Shown here one piece after another: positions 16,085-25,208 of a stretch of 40,025 nt of DNA; within the stretch, counting starts at the first letter, position 1; every line of letters begins with the position of its first letter. Source of the stretch: Hugenholtzia roseola DSM 9546 (GTDB taxonomy: Bacteria; Bacteroidota; Bacteroidia; Cytophagales; Bernardetiaceae); contig NZ_KE383883.1 in assembly GCF_000422585.1 (NCBI RefSeq), positions 146,986-187,010 of the forward strand, in the 5' to 3' direction. Under the pieces are notes generated by a model, which was given only the letters and a program-made list of their open reading frames with translations, was not told the DNA's origin and made no database searches. A program made the position numbers and the translations under genes.

Positions 16085-18046
16085 TCAAAAAGCACTCTTC
16101 AAGCCAAAATGAATCTTAGCCTGACTTAGCCCAAGGCTCTGAAATTGAGATTTTCCCATCGCATAGATAAAATGAAAAATGCCCGCGCGGGTCTGAAAGG
16201 TAAGCCCGCCACCAAAAGCCAAAGGCGACTCGTTGCCTATGTTCGTTTGCAAGCGACTCGCCTCAAAAAAAGCAAAAAGATAAGATTTAGACTCAAAATA
16301 AAGTCTGTATTCTGAAACAAATTGCGCATAATGGCGCACAAAAAAGCTATTTTCATTAAAACCTCTCAAATTTTGCAAGCCCCCCAAACGCAACAAATCA
16401 GTAGGGAAAAGATACGGATTTTCTAAAAAAGCACCCTTAGCAGCCAGAAGAAGCGTACCACCTCTACCAAGTGGCTGAAAAAATTGTAGCTCGCCTTCGC
16501 CCTGCCATTGGATAGAAAGTAATGCGATATTTTCATACAAATCTAAACTTGCTAAGGTAGTATCACGACTGACACGCTTATTGCCCACCCCAATCTCGGC
16601 TTTGAGGAGCCACCCCTTTTTTGGAAAAAAGGCGTTGTCCAAATTCTGCCAAGTGTAACCTACGCCAAATTGGGAAAATTGATTACTTAAATTATTTAAG
16701 TTGTCTGGAAGCGCATTTCGTTGTGGCAATCCTGTCGCATTCCTTTGATGATAAAAAACGTACCCTTTGCCCCAAGTGGCAGGGTATCCCAAAGCAAGGC
16801 GGCGCGTCAGGGTGCTAAAAGCCGAATCTTGCTGCAATAGTTCCAAACCTGCCACAATTTCAATCCCACTATTAAAAAAATCGGGGTGTGTATAGTGCGT
16901 TTTCAAGGTTTGTGCCTGCGGACGGAATCGCTGCCAATGAAAGAAAAGAGCCTTGCCGTCGCCAAAAGGATTTTGTAGGTGCAAGGTTGCCTGTCCTGTG
17001 AGCAGGGTGCGTGTTGGGCTATTGGGGGTGTTGGCAGCAAGATTTTGATTGGGTAAAAAGCCAATAAAGCCATCTATTTGGTTGCTCTTTTCCGCTTCTA
17101 AGTACAAAATTGTATAGGCTTTATCGGATTTAAAAAGCACTTCGGGGGCTTTTTTCAAGCGCAAATAAGGAAGATATTTTATCTTTTCGGTGATATTTTG
17201 AATTGCTTTTTCTTCATACAATTTGCCTTTTTCTATGCCCAAATAACGCTGCATAAAACGCTGTTTGAGTTTGGCATCTCCCCTAAGAATCAGACTATCA
17301 AAATAGATTTGTGTGCCTGCCACAAAGCGCAAACGCAGATGGACGGCATAAGCGAGCGAATCGGACAAAGGAGAATGGGGGGGTGAAAGACGAATAGAAT
17401 CCGCCCAAGTTTGGGCAAAAGGATAGCCGCCATTTTGCGCCTTTTCCAAAAGCCAATCTTGCAAATTGCGCCACTGTTTCAAAGAGAGTCTAATTTTTTT
17501 GCTATTAGAAAAAACTTTTTTTGTATCTTTATTTTTTGTAAAATAAAAATCTTGTTGGAATTTTTTGCGAATTTCCTGCTGCAAACTTTCGGGCAAAAGA
17601 TTTATTTCTATTTCACCCCAAAAAAAGGGACTGCCAAGCGAAATTTGGAGTTCGTACTGCCTTTGCCTTTCCTTCAAAAAACGATAGCGCGGCGTAAAAA
17701 AACCCTGCTGTTGAAGAAAAAAGTCAATCTTTTTTTGCTCTGTTTTGCAAAGTGAATCATAGTACAAAGCTATACTATCGCCTTCTTCTTGTGTAAAATT
17801 TTTGGGTTCGAATAATAGCCAAAGCGTATCTTTTCGGATTTCGAACCGCTTTTTTTGCCTATATTCTGCCTTGAAGCGCGAGAGCAAATCAGGGGTAAGA
17901 CCGCTTACTTGCAGCCTCAAAAGGGAATCGCGCGTTTGCGCCCTAAGTGTAGGGGCAAAAGATAGCAGCCCAAGCCAGAGTATCAAAAAAAATAGCCCCT
18001 GCGCCTGCCCAAAATAAAAATCCAACGCCTTCCTCTCCTTTTTCAT
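16085..18046 (-). CDS. BamA/TamA family outer-membrane protein
   Basis: A 653-residue Omp85-superfamily protein with a signal peptide (LFFILWLGLLSFAPTLRAQ), a periplasmic POTRA-like region (about 40-300, e.g. YFDSLILRGDAKLKQRFMQR, typical of a last POTRA) and a C-terminal beta barrel. The barrel carries GLQNLRGFNENSFF (the conserved RGF loop-6 motif) and ends in phenylalanine (FGLKSAF), the outer-membrane insertion signal. The ATG at 18046 is chosen because it precedes the signal peptide; the frame is open 207 bases further upstream (to 18253), but that segment is basic and repetitive. BamA/TamA proteins fold or translocate other outer-membrane proteins; with no lipid-binding or Bam lipoprotein genes nearby, the exact role is unclear. 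Confidence 0.82.
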   Translation of the reverse strand: MKKERKALDFYFGQAQGLFFLILWLGLLSFAPTLRAQTRDSLLRLQVSGLTPDLLSRFKAEYRQKKRFEIRKDTLWLLFEPKNFTQEEGDSIALYYDSLCKTEQKKIDFFLQQQGFFTPRYRFLKERQRQYELQISLGSPFFWGEIEINLLPESLQQEIRKKFQQDFYFTKNKDTKKVFSNSKKIRLSLKQWRNLQDWLLEKAQNGGYPFAQTWADSIRLSPPHSPLSDSLAYAVHLRLRFVAGTQIYFDSLILRGDAKLKQRFMQRYLGIEKGKLYEEKAIQNITEKIKYLPYLRLKKAPEVLFKSDKAYTILYLEAEKSNQIDGFIGFLPNQNLAANTPNSPTRTLLTGQATLHLQNPFGDGKALFFHWQRFRPQAQTLKTHYTHPDFFNSGIEIVAGLELLQQDSAFSTLTRRLALGYPATWGKGYVFYHQRNATGLPQRNALPDNLNNLSNQFSQFGVGYTWQNLDNAFFPKKGWLLKAEIGVGNKRVSRDTTLASLDLYENIALLSIQWQGEGELQFFQPLGRGGTLLLAAKGAFLENPYLFPTDLLRLGGLQNLRGFNENSFFVRHYAQFVSEYRLYFESKSYLFAFFEASRLQTNIGNESPLAFGGGLTFQTRAGIFHFIYAMGKSQFQSLGLSQAKIHFGLKSAF

Positions 18047-18815
18047 GTCCTTGTGGTTTAACAACGTACAAACTTTTTTAGCCTTTGAGAAAGCCCTTTC
18101 AGGCATTTTTTTTAGTGGGAAACCCTTATTAAAAGCCCTTTCAAGCGTGATTTTCAAGCCCTTAACAAAACGGGTGTAAGTTGTGTGAAAAAAATCAGAA
18201 AAAAAAACCAAAAAGCTGTAACCCTCCCTTTTATCTTGCGTATAAGAAGGCATATCTCATTTGCACTTTTTAATCCTTATTTCACTTTTTTTTATCCTTT
18301 TTTCGTGTATTTGACTTTTTTTTCGTCCATTTTTAGTATAGCTTTTGCTTTTTCTTAACTTTTCGTGCTATGTAACTTTTTTCAGCATTTCGCGTTTTTA
18401 CTTTTGGAATTTGTATATTTTTAGGAAAATGACTTTTAGTTTTTATTTTTTAAGTCACCGAAATCTCACTACTTAGTGAATTTGGCGGCGCACTTTTCAA
18501 CTTGTAGGGCTTTCGGCTCATATAAGTTTGCTCTTTTTCATTTTCTTTTTTAGGGAAACGCCCTATTTATTCTTTTTATACAGACAACTCATTTTTATAC
18601 AATCCTACTTTTAGCTCAAATACTTTTACAATACGATTCACTTTTTAACCAAACACTTTCAAAATTCTTGCTTTTCAAAGCCTATAAGGGGGGGACAACG
18701 CCTTGTAGGTTTTTTTCTTTTCGAGCCTATCAGAAAAAGCCTTTTACAGAAAAACGCGAAATTCGTTCTTTTTTCGTTATTCCTCAAAAAAAGTTTGTTC
18801 AAATCCTACCTACCC
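18047..18815. other. T-rich gene-free region
   Basis: About 770 bases without a convincing gene. The plus strand is strongly T-rich with many CTTTTT tracts, so on the minus strand it is A-rich. It separates two divergent secreted-protein genes and must hold both promoters. TAAGTTTG at 18523-18530 with TTG 18 bases upstream is a candidate plus-strand promoter, but it lies 285 bases from the next start. A pair of direct repeats with the core AAAGCCCTTTCA lies at about 18090-18150. The 18-base word at 18549-18566 recurs inverted at 31961-31978. Confidence 0.5.
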
Positions 18816-19664
18816 ATGACCCCATTGCGCCGTTTTTTTAGCCTTAGTTTGTTTTTTTTGTTGGTTGAGTCCCTCTTTTTTTCTTCGGCAAAGGGGCAAG
18901 ATGTCGCCTTCGAGCTGGTGCATTTCTTTGAAATTCCCGCTCCTCACCTTGTCGATTGGGGTAGTAATCGCCTGCTTTTTGTGGCAGATAGCCAAGCGAA
19001 TCTCAAAACTTTTGACATCGAGGGCAAAGAAATTCAATTTCTTTCCTCTCAAAGCCGTATTTTGCCTACCCTTTTATCGGCGCAAAACCACATTCGCCCT
19101 TTTCTTTTCTACCAAGAGGCACAACGCTACGCCTTTCTAAACCGTCAGCTCACCGAAATCGAGGACTACCCTTTGAGCGATTTTGAGGCACAAAATAGCG
19201 GAAATTTGGGTCTTGTGCGCCTGCTTGCGCCTGCCCTCGACAACGGACTTTGGGCAATAGACGAATCGGATTTTAGTCTGAAAAAGGTTTATTTAGACAT
19301 AAAAAACCTAACGGTTTCTACGCCTCTTGCGCCCTTTTTGAAGGGCGAAGCCTTAGAAGTAGAGCAACTGCAAGCCTATCAAAATATGGTGTTTTTGGGT
19401 CTGAAATCGGGGCGCGTCCTTGTTTTTGATAACTTAGGCAACTTCAAAAAAGAAATACAAGCAGGCAGATTTTCCTTTTTTGGGGAGGAGATGATTTTTA
19501 TAGAGAGCGAAAGGAACGCCCTAATTTGGCAGAATCTTTATACAAATGCAAAGAAAGAAATTGTTTTTCCTGCGGCACGCAAAATTTTATTTGCTTTTCA
19601 ATCGGAAAACGACCTTATTTTGGTAGGAAAACAGTTGGTCTGGATTTATAGCCTACAAAAATAA
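18816..19664 (+). CDS. Secreted beta-propeller-like protein of unknown function
   Basis: A 282-residue exported protein. The ATG at 18816 gives MTPLRRFFSLSLFFLLVESL, a typical signal peptide ending about SSAKGQ; an in-frame TTG 21 bases upstream is less likely. The rest has repeated short beta motifs such as HLVDWGSNRLLFVADSQANL, KTFDIEGKEIQFL, NMVFLGLKSGRVLVFDNLGN and NDLILVGKQLVWIYSLQK. These look like blades of a WD40/NHL-like propeller, probably periplasmic or surface exposed. No catalytic motif was identified. It converges on the DUF1573 gene across a bidirectional terminator. Confidence 0.75.
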   Translation: MTPLRRFFSLSLFFLLVESLFFSSAKGQDVAFELVHFFEIPAPHLVDWGSNRLLFVADSQANLKTFDIEGKEIQFLSSQSRILPTLLSAQNHIRPFLFYQEAQRYAFLNRQLTEIEDYPLSDFEAQNSGNLGLVRLLAPALDNGLWAIDESDFSLKKVYLDIKNLTVSTPLAPFLKGEALEVEQLQAYQNMVFLGLKSGRVLVFDNLGNFKKEIQAGRFSFFGEEMIFIESERNALIWQNLYTNAKKEIVFPAARKILFAFQSENDLILVGKQLVWIYSLQK

Positions 19665-19717
19665 CAAATCGTGGGGCGTTGATATTGTAGCCCACACTTA
19701 GGCTATGGCGCGTTACA

Positions 19718-19853
19718 TTTTGTACGAAATAAAATTTGGCTCAAATCTCATTTTTTGGCTGAAAACACTTTTTTTATTTCAATCTCACTGCGGACAAGGC
19801 AGTGCCTTGTCCCTACATTTCGAACCTAATTTTTAGATTAAAGCCACTCTGTA
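19718..19853. repeat. Right-part copy of the inner palindromic element
   Basis: CGAAATAAAATTTGGCTCAA, then TTTTTATTTCAATCTCACT, the hairpin GGACAAGGCAGTGCCTTGTC and the tail CCTACATTTCGAACCTAATT match the interior of the element at 26130-26306. The terminal inverted repeats are eroded. It is downstream of the secreted beta-propeller gene, before the terminator. Confidence 0.75.
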
Positions 19854-19878
19854 TTTTGGGGCTGTATTTGGGTCAGAA

Positions 19879-19914
19879 AAAAGACCCAAAAAGGCTAATG
19901 CTTTTGGGTCTTTT
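19879..19914. terminator. Bidirectional intrinsic terminator
   Basis: A 13-bp perfect stem, AAAAGACCCAAAA / TTTTGGGTCTTTT (19879-19891 and 19902-19914), is followed by T residues on the plus strand and preceded by A residues for the minus strand. It lies between two convergent genes. Confidence 0.9.
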
Positions 19915-19978
19915 TTTAGATTTTTACAACTTTTTGCAATTTTTTGGCTTAATCAAACCACCAAAGACGCAATTTATC

Positions 19979-20710
19979 TTAGTTGGTTTTCAAAAGACTT
20001 TCAGCCGCTTCGCCATCAATTACTTCACCTTCGAAGGTTACATTGATGACGCGCTGACTTTTGCTATTGGTATAAATGCTGATGAAATCTTTGCGTACTC
20101 CCGGCTCGCTGGGTGTGTAGATAATTTCCAAAATGCCACTTTCGCCCGGATTTACCGAAACTACTGCGCCGCCTTTGGTTACACAATTTTTGCACGAGGA
20201 GCTATAAACACTTTGCACCTGCAAAGGCGTTGCACCTGTGCTTTTGTACTTGATGCGTTGCGTAATAGGTTCGCCTTTTTTCATTTTGCCTAAGTTGAAA
20301 GTAGTTTTCTCCAACTCAATTTTAGAATCTTTGCTGGGGTCTACGACGGCATTTCCCTTGATAGTCAAGACTTTTGTTGGCTCGCTGGCATTTGAGGTAA
20401 CAGTAATGCTTTTATTGAACTGCCCAGGACGACCTGCACTATTATAAACTGCCGTAATCGTGCCTTGCTTGCCCGGCATCACAGGCTCTTTCGTATAAGA
20501 TGGCGTAGTACAGCCACAAGAGGCACGCACGCCGCTGATGATAATGGGGGCATTGCCAGTATTGGTGAAAGTAAAGACATGCTCCATTTGCTTGCCCTCA
20601 TCAAAAGAGCCAAAGTCGTGTGTTTCGTTGTCAAACTTGATTTGACCTTGTGCAAAGGCAGCAAACGTGAAACAAAAGGCGAGCAAGGTAAAGAAAAGCT
20701 GTTTTTTCAT
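19979..20710 (-). CDS. DUF1573 domain secreted protein
   Basis: A 243-residue exported protein. The ATG at 20710 starts a good signal peptide (MKKQLFFTLLAFCFTFAAFA); in-frame sequence upstream to 20800 is not needed. The mature protein opens with FDNETHDFGSFDEGKQMEHV and FTNTGNAPIIISGVRASCGC, the DUF1573 signature with CGCTTP. DUF1573 is an immunoglobulin-like domain abundant in Bacteroidota surface or periplasmic proteins. A second Ig-like half begins FNLGKMKKGEPITQRIKYKS (about 150-240). Function is unknown. Other cysteines (SCKNC) may form a disulphide. Confidence 0.9.
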   Translation of the reverse strand: MKKQLFFTLLAFCFTFAAFAQGQIKFDNETHDFGSFDEGKQMEHVFTFTNTGNAPIIISGVRASCGCTTPSYTKEPVMPGKQGTITAVYNSAGRPGQFNKSITVTSNASEPTKVLTIKGNAVVDPSKDSKIELEKTTFNLGKMKKGEPITQRIKYKSTGATPLQVQSVYSSSCKNCVTKGGAVVSVNPGESGILEIIYTPSEPGVRKDFISIYTNSKSQRVINVTFEGEVIDGEAAESLLKTN

Positions 20711-21063
20711 ATTGTTATGCTTTAAGCGTTTAGTGAATAGAAAAGAAAGATAACAAAGTATAATTTTTACAAAACTGGTAGCAAGAACTTGTAGGTACAA
20801 TAAATTTTACAAGCAGCCAATAAGCACACTTAGCGTTTTCCAAAATCATGCCTAAGTGCTGCCCAAGGACTTTAAAAAAACAAAATTTGAAAAGATTGAC
20901 TGCGAAATAACAAATTTTACTGCAACTTTGCAAATCCAAAGTAGCAAAAACGCCCCCAAGCGAGGGAATATCTGCCACATTTTGAGATATTTAACATTCT
21001 TACTGCTCTGCACTGTGCCGTTTTGCGCTCTATTCATTTGCTCCTCTTTTGCCCCTCTTACAC
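20711..21063. other. Divergent intergenic region between DUF1573 and EamA genes
   Basis: About 350 bases that must hold two divergent promoters. An imperfect minus-strand -7 (TATACTTTG, one base too long) is at 20754-20762, and an imperfect plus-strand box TATTCATTTG is at 21031-21040. The 12-base word TTGTAGGTACAA at 20791-20802 also occurs, as its reverse complement, at 30737 and 37650. No gene is supported here. Confidence 0.4.
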
Positions 21064-22002
21064 ATGAACGCTCCCGAATCGCCTCTCGATACCGCTACTT
21101 CGCCGCAGGAAGCGGCTTCTGCCACCATTCCGCCATTGGCTTGGCTTATTTTAGGCTTTCTCTCCCTTGTTTGGGGTAGCTCTTTTATCCTGATGAAGCG
21201 TGGCTTAGAGGTTTTTACGGCTACACAAGTGGGTGCAATTCGCATTTTCCTCGCCTTTCTTTTTTTCCTACCCTTTATCCTAACGCGGCTCAAAAGAATC
21301 AAGGGAAAAGATTGGCTCTATGTCTTTTTGTCAGGTCTTTTAGGCAATACGCTGCCTGCCTTTTTCTTTGCTACGGCACAAACCCAACTGCTAAGTTCTA
21401 TTACGGGTATCCTCAATGCCTTGACTCCGCTTTTTACTGCCTTGGTTGCTGTCTGGTTTTTTGGCGAAAAGCTGCAAAAACTTCAACTCTTGGGGCTTGG
21501 CATTGCCCTTTCGGGGTCAGTTTTATTGAGCTTGGGCGAGGGTTTTGCACCTGAAAACCTCAATTTATACGTCCTTTTTGTAGTGGCGGCTACCCTCTGC
21601 TACGGCGTGAGCGTGAATTTGGTGCGCGAAAAATTGGGACACCTTTCACCCCTCACGATTGCGGCAGGGAGCTTTTTTACCGTCGGTTTGTGGGTAGGAA
21701 TTTATCTTTTTTCGGCTACTAATTTTGTAGAAGTGTTGCAAACAGAAAGCCTAAAAGCCTATCGCGCAATGGGGTTTCTTGCCATTTTAGCCGTCTTGGG
21801 GAGTGCCATTTCGCTTATCCTTTTCAACCGTCTGATACAAATGACAAACGCCATTTTTGCCAGTATCGTAACCTACCTGATACCGATTGTAGCCCTCATT
21901 TGGGGACTTTTAGACGGCGAAAGTTTGGCGTGGGGGCATTATTTTGGCATGGGTCTGATTTTGGTCGGCGTTTATCTTTTGCGAAAGAAAGTAAAAAAAT
22001 AA
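21064..22002 (+). CDS. EamA/DMT family transporter
   Basis: A 312-residue inner-membrane protein with ten TM helices in two EamA repeats. The first repeat shows LAWLILGFLSLVWGSSFILM (about 24-43, the WGS motif) and ALTPLFTALVAVWFFGEKLQ at its end; the second ends YLIPIVALIWGLLDGESLAW. These are typical drug/metabolite transporter signatures (P-x3-A-x4-FGE). The substrate is unknown; family members export amino acids, metabolites or drugs. The ATG at 21064 is chosen over a TTG 15 bases upstream. aroC starts 67 bases after its stop in the same direction, so co-transcription is possible. Confidence 0.9.
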   Translation: MNAPESPLDTATSPQEAASATIPPLAWLILGFLSLVWGSSFILMKRGLEVFTATQVGAIRIFLAFLFFLPFILTRLKRIKGKDWLYVFLSGLLGNTLPAFFFATAQTQLLSSITGILNALTPLFTALVAVWFFGEKLQKLQLLGLGIALSGSVLLSLGEGFAPENLNLYVLFVVAATLCYGVSVNLVREKLGHLSPLTIAAGSFFTVGLWVGIYLFSATNFVEVLQTESLKAYRAMGFLAILAVLGSAISLILFNRLIQMTNAIFASIVTYLIPIVALIWGLLDGESLAWGHYFGMGLILVGVYLLRKKVKK

Positions 22003-22068
22003 AGCAGTATTTACAAGACGATTACAAATTTATTTCAATCCTATCACAATCCTATCACAATCTTGCCC

Positions 22069-23139
22069 ATGAATACTTTTGGTGAATATTTCCGCATCAC
22101 AACCTTTGGCGAATCGCATGGCGAAGGCGTGGGTGTGGTCATCGATGGCTGCCCTGCCCTACTTCCCATAGACCTCGATTTTATTGTCCAAGAGATGAAA
22201 CGCCGCCGCCCTGGTCAGTCGCATTTGGTTACGCCGCGCAAGGAGCAAGACCAAGTACGCATCTTGTCGGGCGTTTTCGAGGGCAAGACCACAGGCATGC
22301 CGCTCACCTTATTTATACCAAACGAAAATACCAAAAGCCACGATTACGACCATCTGGCGCAAAGTTTTCGCCCTTCTCATGCCGATTTTACCTACCAACA
22401 AAAATACGCGCATCGCGACCACAGAGGAGGCGGACGCAGTTCGGCGCGTGAAACGGCTGCAAGGGTAGCGGCAGGGGCTATTGCCAAACTTTTTCTAAGG
22501 CAGCATCAAATCCAGATACAAGGCTATGTGTCGCAGGTAGGAAATATTCGCCTTGAAAAATCCTATCAAGACTTAGATTTTTCACAAGCCGAAAACCTCA
22601 TTCGCTGTCCCGACCCCGAAACGGCAAAGGCTATGATTGCGTTGATAGAAAAGATAAAAGAACAAGGCGATACCATTGGCGGCACTGTGAGCTGTGTAGT
22701 TCGCAATATGCCCGTTGGTTTGGGCGACCCCATTTATAGCAAGTTGCATGCCTTGTTGGGTTTTGCCATGTTGAGCATCAATGCCGTAAAGGGTTTTGAC
22801 TATGGCAGCGGCTTTGCACATTTGCATCAAAAAGGCTCTGAACAGAATGATATTTTTGAACAAAGAGAAAACCAAATTCGCACCCAAACCAATCATTCGG
22901 GCGGCATACAAGGCGGTATTTCAAATGGCGAAGACCTTTATTTTAGAGTCGCCTTCAAACCTGTCGCAACGCTGATGCAGACGCAGGAAAGCGTCGATGT
23001 GCAAGGCAATCCCATCAAATTGGAGGGCAAAGGCAGGCACGACCCTTGTGTGTTGCCACGCGCTGTGCCAATAGTGGAAGCAATGGCGGCTTTGGTTTTA
23101 GCTGATAGGCTTTTGGCAAACCGCCTATCTCGCCTCTGA
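22069..23139 (+). CDS. aroC: Chorismate synthase
   Basis: The last enzyme of the shikimate pathway: it converts 5-enolpyruvylshikimate-3-phosphate to chorismate using reduced FMN. At 356 residues it has normal length. All three family signatures are present: [17 protein letters not shown] (near 14-30), the [20 protein letters not shown] block (about 124-143), and [20 protein letters not shown] (about 324-343). The ATG at 22069 starts [20 protein letters not shown], the standard N-terminus. An 11-base word (AATCCTATCAC) is tandemly repeated just upstream at 22037-22058. No other shikimate gene is in the window. Confidence 0.97.
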   Translation: MNTFGEYFRITTFGESHGEGVGVVIDGCPALLPIDLDFIVQEMKRRRPGQSHLVTPRKEQDQVRILSGVFEGKTTGMPLTLFIPNENTKSHDYDHLAQSFRPSHADFTYQQKYAHRDHRGGGRSSARETAARVAAGAIAKLFLRQHQIQIQGYVSQVGNIRLEKSYQDLDFSQAENLIRCPDPETAKAMIALIEKIKEQGDTIGGTVSCVVRNMPVGLGDPIYSKLHALLGFAMLSINAVKGFDYGSGFAHLHQKGSEQNDIFEQRENQIRTQTNHSGGIQGGISNGEDLYFRVAFKPVATLMQTQESVDVQGNPIKLEGKGRHDPCVLPRAVPIVEAMAALVLADRLLANRLSRL

Positions 23140-23283
23140 AAATAAAAAAACTGCCAATTTCTCTATTTTTTTGTGCAATGTTGCTTATTTTGGTGTCTTC
23201 CTACCAAAATAAAGGACATTATTAAGGACTTTCCATTTTTCTGCTTTCACTTTTCTGCTTTCACTTTTCCAAATTCTGATGCC

Positions 23284-23871
23284 ATGAAAAAAAAGAGTTG
23301 CTTTTTATCTTTTCTATCTGTTTCACTTTTTTTAATTTTTACCCTCACGCCAACTTTTCTTTGGGGGCAGGAAAAGCAATCCGAGCCAAAAGAACCGAAG
23401 TTAGATAAAGTTTGGCTATTCAAAACAGGTATTGCCGCACAGTCGCGCCCTTTTTTCCCTACCGCAGGCGAATTGGGGCTTTCCCTTGTGCTTATCAAGC
23501 CGCGCCAAAAAGGAGGCGGCATGAAATTGGGCGTGTGGCACTATACAATTTTGGAAACCAGTCTTGCTTATCAGCGTGTAGAAGGTGAGGCGATTTTAAG
23601 CCCCCAAATAGGCGTAGGACGGCATCTTTTTGGCTACCTGCAAGTCAAAATCAACCTCCTAAACCACCTAAAAGCAGGCAAAAGCGATTGGCGATTGATG
23701 CCCGAAATCGGTATTTCAAATGGCACACTCGGAGCGACGGTAGGGTATCAAATTGCTCCCCTTGCCGCCGTTTTTCCTACACACGAACCTATAACGCGCT
23801 TTCGCTTGGCAGCTACTTTGCGCATACCGCTCAACCGCAGTTTTTGGTTCTATACCGAAGATTATCTATAA
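23284..23871 (+). CDS. Secreted, probably outer-membrane beta-barrel protein
   Basis: Not recognised precisely. A 195-residue protein with a clear signal peptide (KKKSCFLSFLSVSLFLIF ... FLWGQ). The rest has alternating hydrophobic strands separated by glycines: VWLFKTGIAAQSRPFFP, GELGLSLVLIKPRQ, GMKLGVWHYTILETSLAYQ, SPQIGVGRHLFGYLQVKINLL, LGATVGYQIAPLAAVF, and ends FRLAATLRIPLNRSFWFYTE. This looks like a small outer-membrane barrel. It follows aroC by 144 bases. The stop codon at 23871 is followed by about 340 gene-free bases holding the padR promoter. Confidence 0.7.
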   Translation: MKKKSCFLSFLSVSLFLIFTLTPTFLWGQEKQSEPKEPKLDKVWLFKTGIAAQSRPFFPTAGELGLSLVLIKPRQKGGGMKLGVWHYTILETSLAYQRVEGEAILSPQIGVGRHLFGYLQVKINLLNHLKAGKSDWRLMPEIGISNGTLGATVGYQIAPLAAVFPTHEPITRFRLAATLRIPLNRSFWFYTEDYL

Positions 23872-24042
23872 AAGATGATTTTGAAAATCATAAAATTTAG
23901 TTTTATTTGTTTTGAGTCTGAAAACGTTTTTTCAATCTAACTTCGAAAAAGGCAGTTTTTGGGATTTTATCGCCATAAAAACGGCATTTTGAAAAAAAAG
24001 AAGAAAAAAGCGAAAAAAGTTGGACAGCCGCGCAACTTTTTT

Positions 24043-24073
24043 TTTGTGGTTTCGGTATAAATACATAGATTTG
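24043..24073 (+). promoter_or_regulatory. Promoter of the padR gene
   Basis: TTTG (24043-24046), 19 bases, TAGATTTG (24066-24073): both boxes match the Bacteroidota consensus. It lies about 140 bases before the padR start, so the leader would be long. Confidence 0.55.
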
Positions 24074-24211
24074 CGATACATATAGAAACGATACAACAAG
24101 ATACAATGCAAAGCACTAAGAGGCTTTCGCAACACCTTCAAAGGGCTTGTCTTGATTTGGACTTCTTTTTTGTATTCGCTTCTTTTTCTTACCTATCTAA
24201 TACGCCTACTT

Positions 24212-24565
24212 ATGAGCATCAATTCCTCCCAAGAACTCCTAAAAGGTACGCTTAGTACCATCATCTTGCGTCTTTTGGAAGAGCGCGGCAGAATGTACGG
24301 CTACGAACTTACGCAATGCGTCAAAGAACTAACAGGGGGCAAGATATTGCTCAAAGAAGGTTCGCTTTATCCTGCTCTGCACAAGCTCGAAGCTGAGGGT
24401 TACATTGTGTCTGAATCGGTTTTTATTGGCAAAAGAGTGCGCAAATATTACACGCTTACGCCCGTAGGGGCAAGCCAAACTACCCAAGCCGTAGATGACT
24501 TACTCGATTTCCTCAACACTATCCACCACCTGATAACCTCCCAACCGCTCTATGGCACGACTTGA
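24212..24565 (+). CDS. PadR family transcriptional regulator
   Basis: A 117-residue winged-helix DNA-binding protein of the PadR subfamily 1 size class. The helix-turn-helix region reads LSTIILRLLEERGRMYGYEL (about 14-33), followed by LKEGSLYPALHKLEAEGYIV, the PadR hallmark with GSLYPxLxxLE, and the wing KRVRKYYTLTPVGASQ. The start was placed at the ATG at 24212 (MSINSSQELLKGTLST), the usual PadR N-terminus, rather than 60 bases upstream. The 3' end overlaps the next gene by 14 bases, typical of PadR plus membrane partner pairs in which PadR represses its own operon. The inducer is unknown. Confidence 0.92.
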   Translation: MSINSSQELLKGTLSTIILRLLEERGRMYGYELTQCVKELTGGKILLKEGSLYPALHKLEAEGYIVSESVFIGKRVRKYYTLTPVGASQTTQAVDDLLDFLNTIHHLITSQPLYGTT

Positions 24566-25208
24566 AACCTCCGCGCCTTTGGTCTTAGATGAGGCACAAG
24601 TAGAGCTGATTTGGAAGCGCATAGAGGCGAGCCAAATCACGAATGAAGAACTCAAAAACAGCCTATTAGACCATTTTTGCTGCTTTATTGAAGAAAAAAT
24701 AAACGAGGGCTATGCCTTCGAAGAAAGCTACCAAAAGGCTTTTGCAGCCATTAGTCCGAATGGGCTACAAGAAATAGAAGAAGAACTTTTTTTTATGTTA
24801 CACTTTCAAACCCAACTTAATATGAAACGCATCTTGTATGTATCGGGCTTTTTTGTAGCCTTCACTTTCACGCTTTATCTCTTGTTTCGCCACCTCAAAT
24901 GGGAAGGCTCACATTTTTTCCTACAATCGGGCAACTACTTATTGGCACTCTTGGTGCTGCCTATTTTAGCCGTTATGGGCTATCAAAATAGACGCAGCCT
25001 AAATTTTGGCGACAAAGCACGCCTTATTTTGGGTATCCTTTCTACCGAAATTTTGAGTATCGGCATGATTTTCAAGGGCTTGCATTTTCCCGGTGCCAAT
25101 ATCCTTTTTGTGAGTGGCACAGCCGTTTTTGCCTTTGTCTTCCTGCCCCTCTTTTTCTACCAACTCTATCAACGCTCGGCGCAAAGCCAACCGAAGGTAG
25201 TAGCCTAA
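24552..25208 (+). CDS. PadR-linked membrane protein, unknown function
   Basis: A 218-residue protein. The N-terminal 85 residues are a soluble helical domain (VELIWKRIEASQITNEELKN, LLDHFCCFIEEKINEGYAFE, YQKAFAAISPNGLQEIEEEL) resembling the helical HAAS-like domains found in other PadR partners. Four TM helices follow (about 92-110, 125-142, 156-175 and 182-202). FKGLHFPGANILFVSG resembles the HWPGA motif of GldL-type proteins, but the size and context do not fit GldL. It overlaps the padR reading frame by 14 bases, so it is translationally coupled. It may sense a membrane signal or an exported compound and control PadR; that is inference. Confidence 0.8.
   Translation: MARLETSAPLVLDEAQVELIWKRIEASQITNEELKNSLLDHFCCFIEEKINEGYAFEESYQKAFAAISPNGLQEIEEELFFMLHFQTQLNMKRILYVSGFFVAFTFTLYLLFRHLKWEGSHFFLQSGNYLLALLVLPILAVMGYQNRRSLNFGDKARLILGILSTEILSIGMIFKGLHFPGANILFVSGTAVFAFVFLPLFFYQLYQRSAQSQPKVVA

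Noticed and set aside
16085-18253. A longer start for the BamA-like protein at 18253
   Set aside because: The extra 69 residues are basic and repetitive and would bury the signal peptide; the ATG at 18046 places the signal at the N-terminus.
22037-22058. An 11-base tandem repeat (AATCCTATCAC) before aroC as a regulatory array
   Set aside because: Only two units; too little to call a regulatory or CRISPR-like array.
23240-23268. Repeats of CTGCTTTCACTTTT upstream of the outer-membrane gene at 23284
   Set aside because: Two imperfect units only, no dyad, no spacing pattern.
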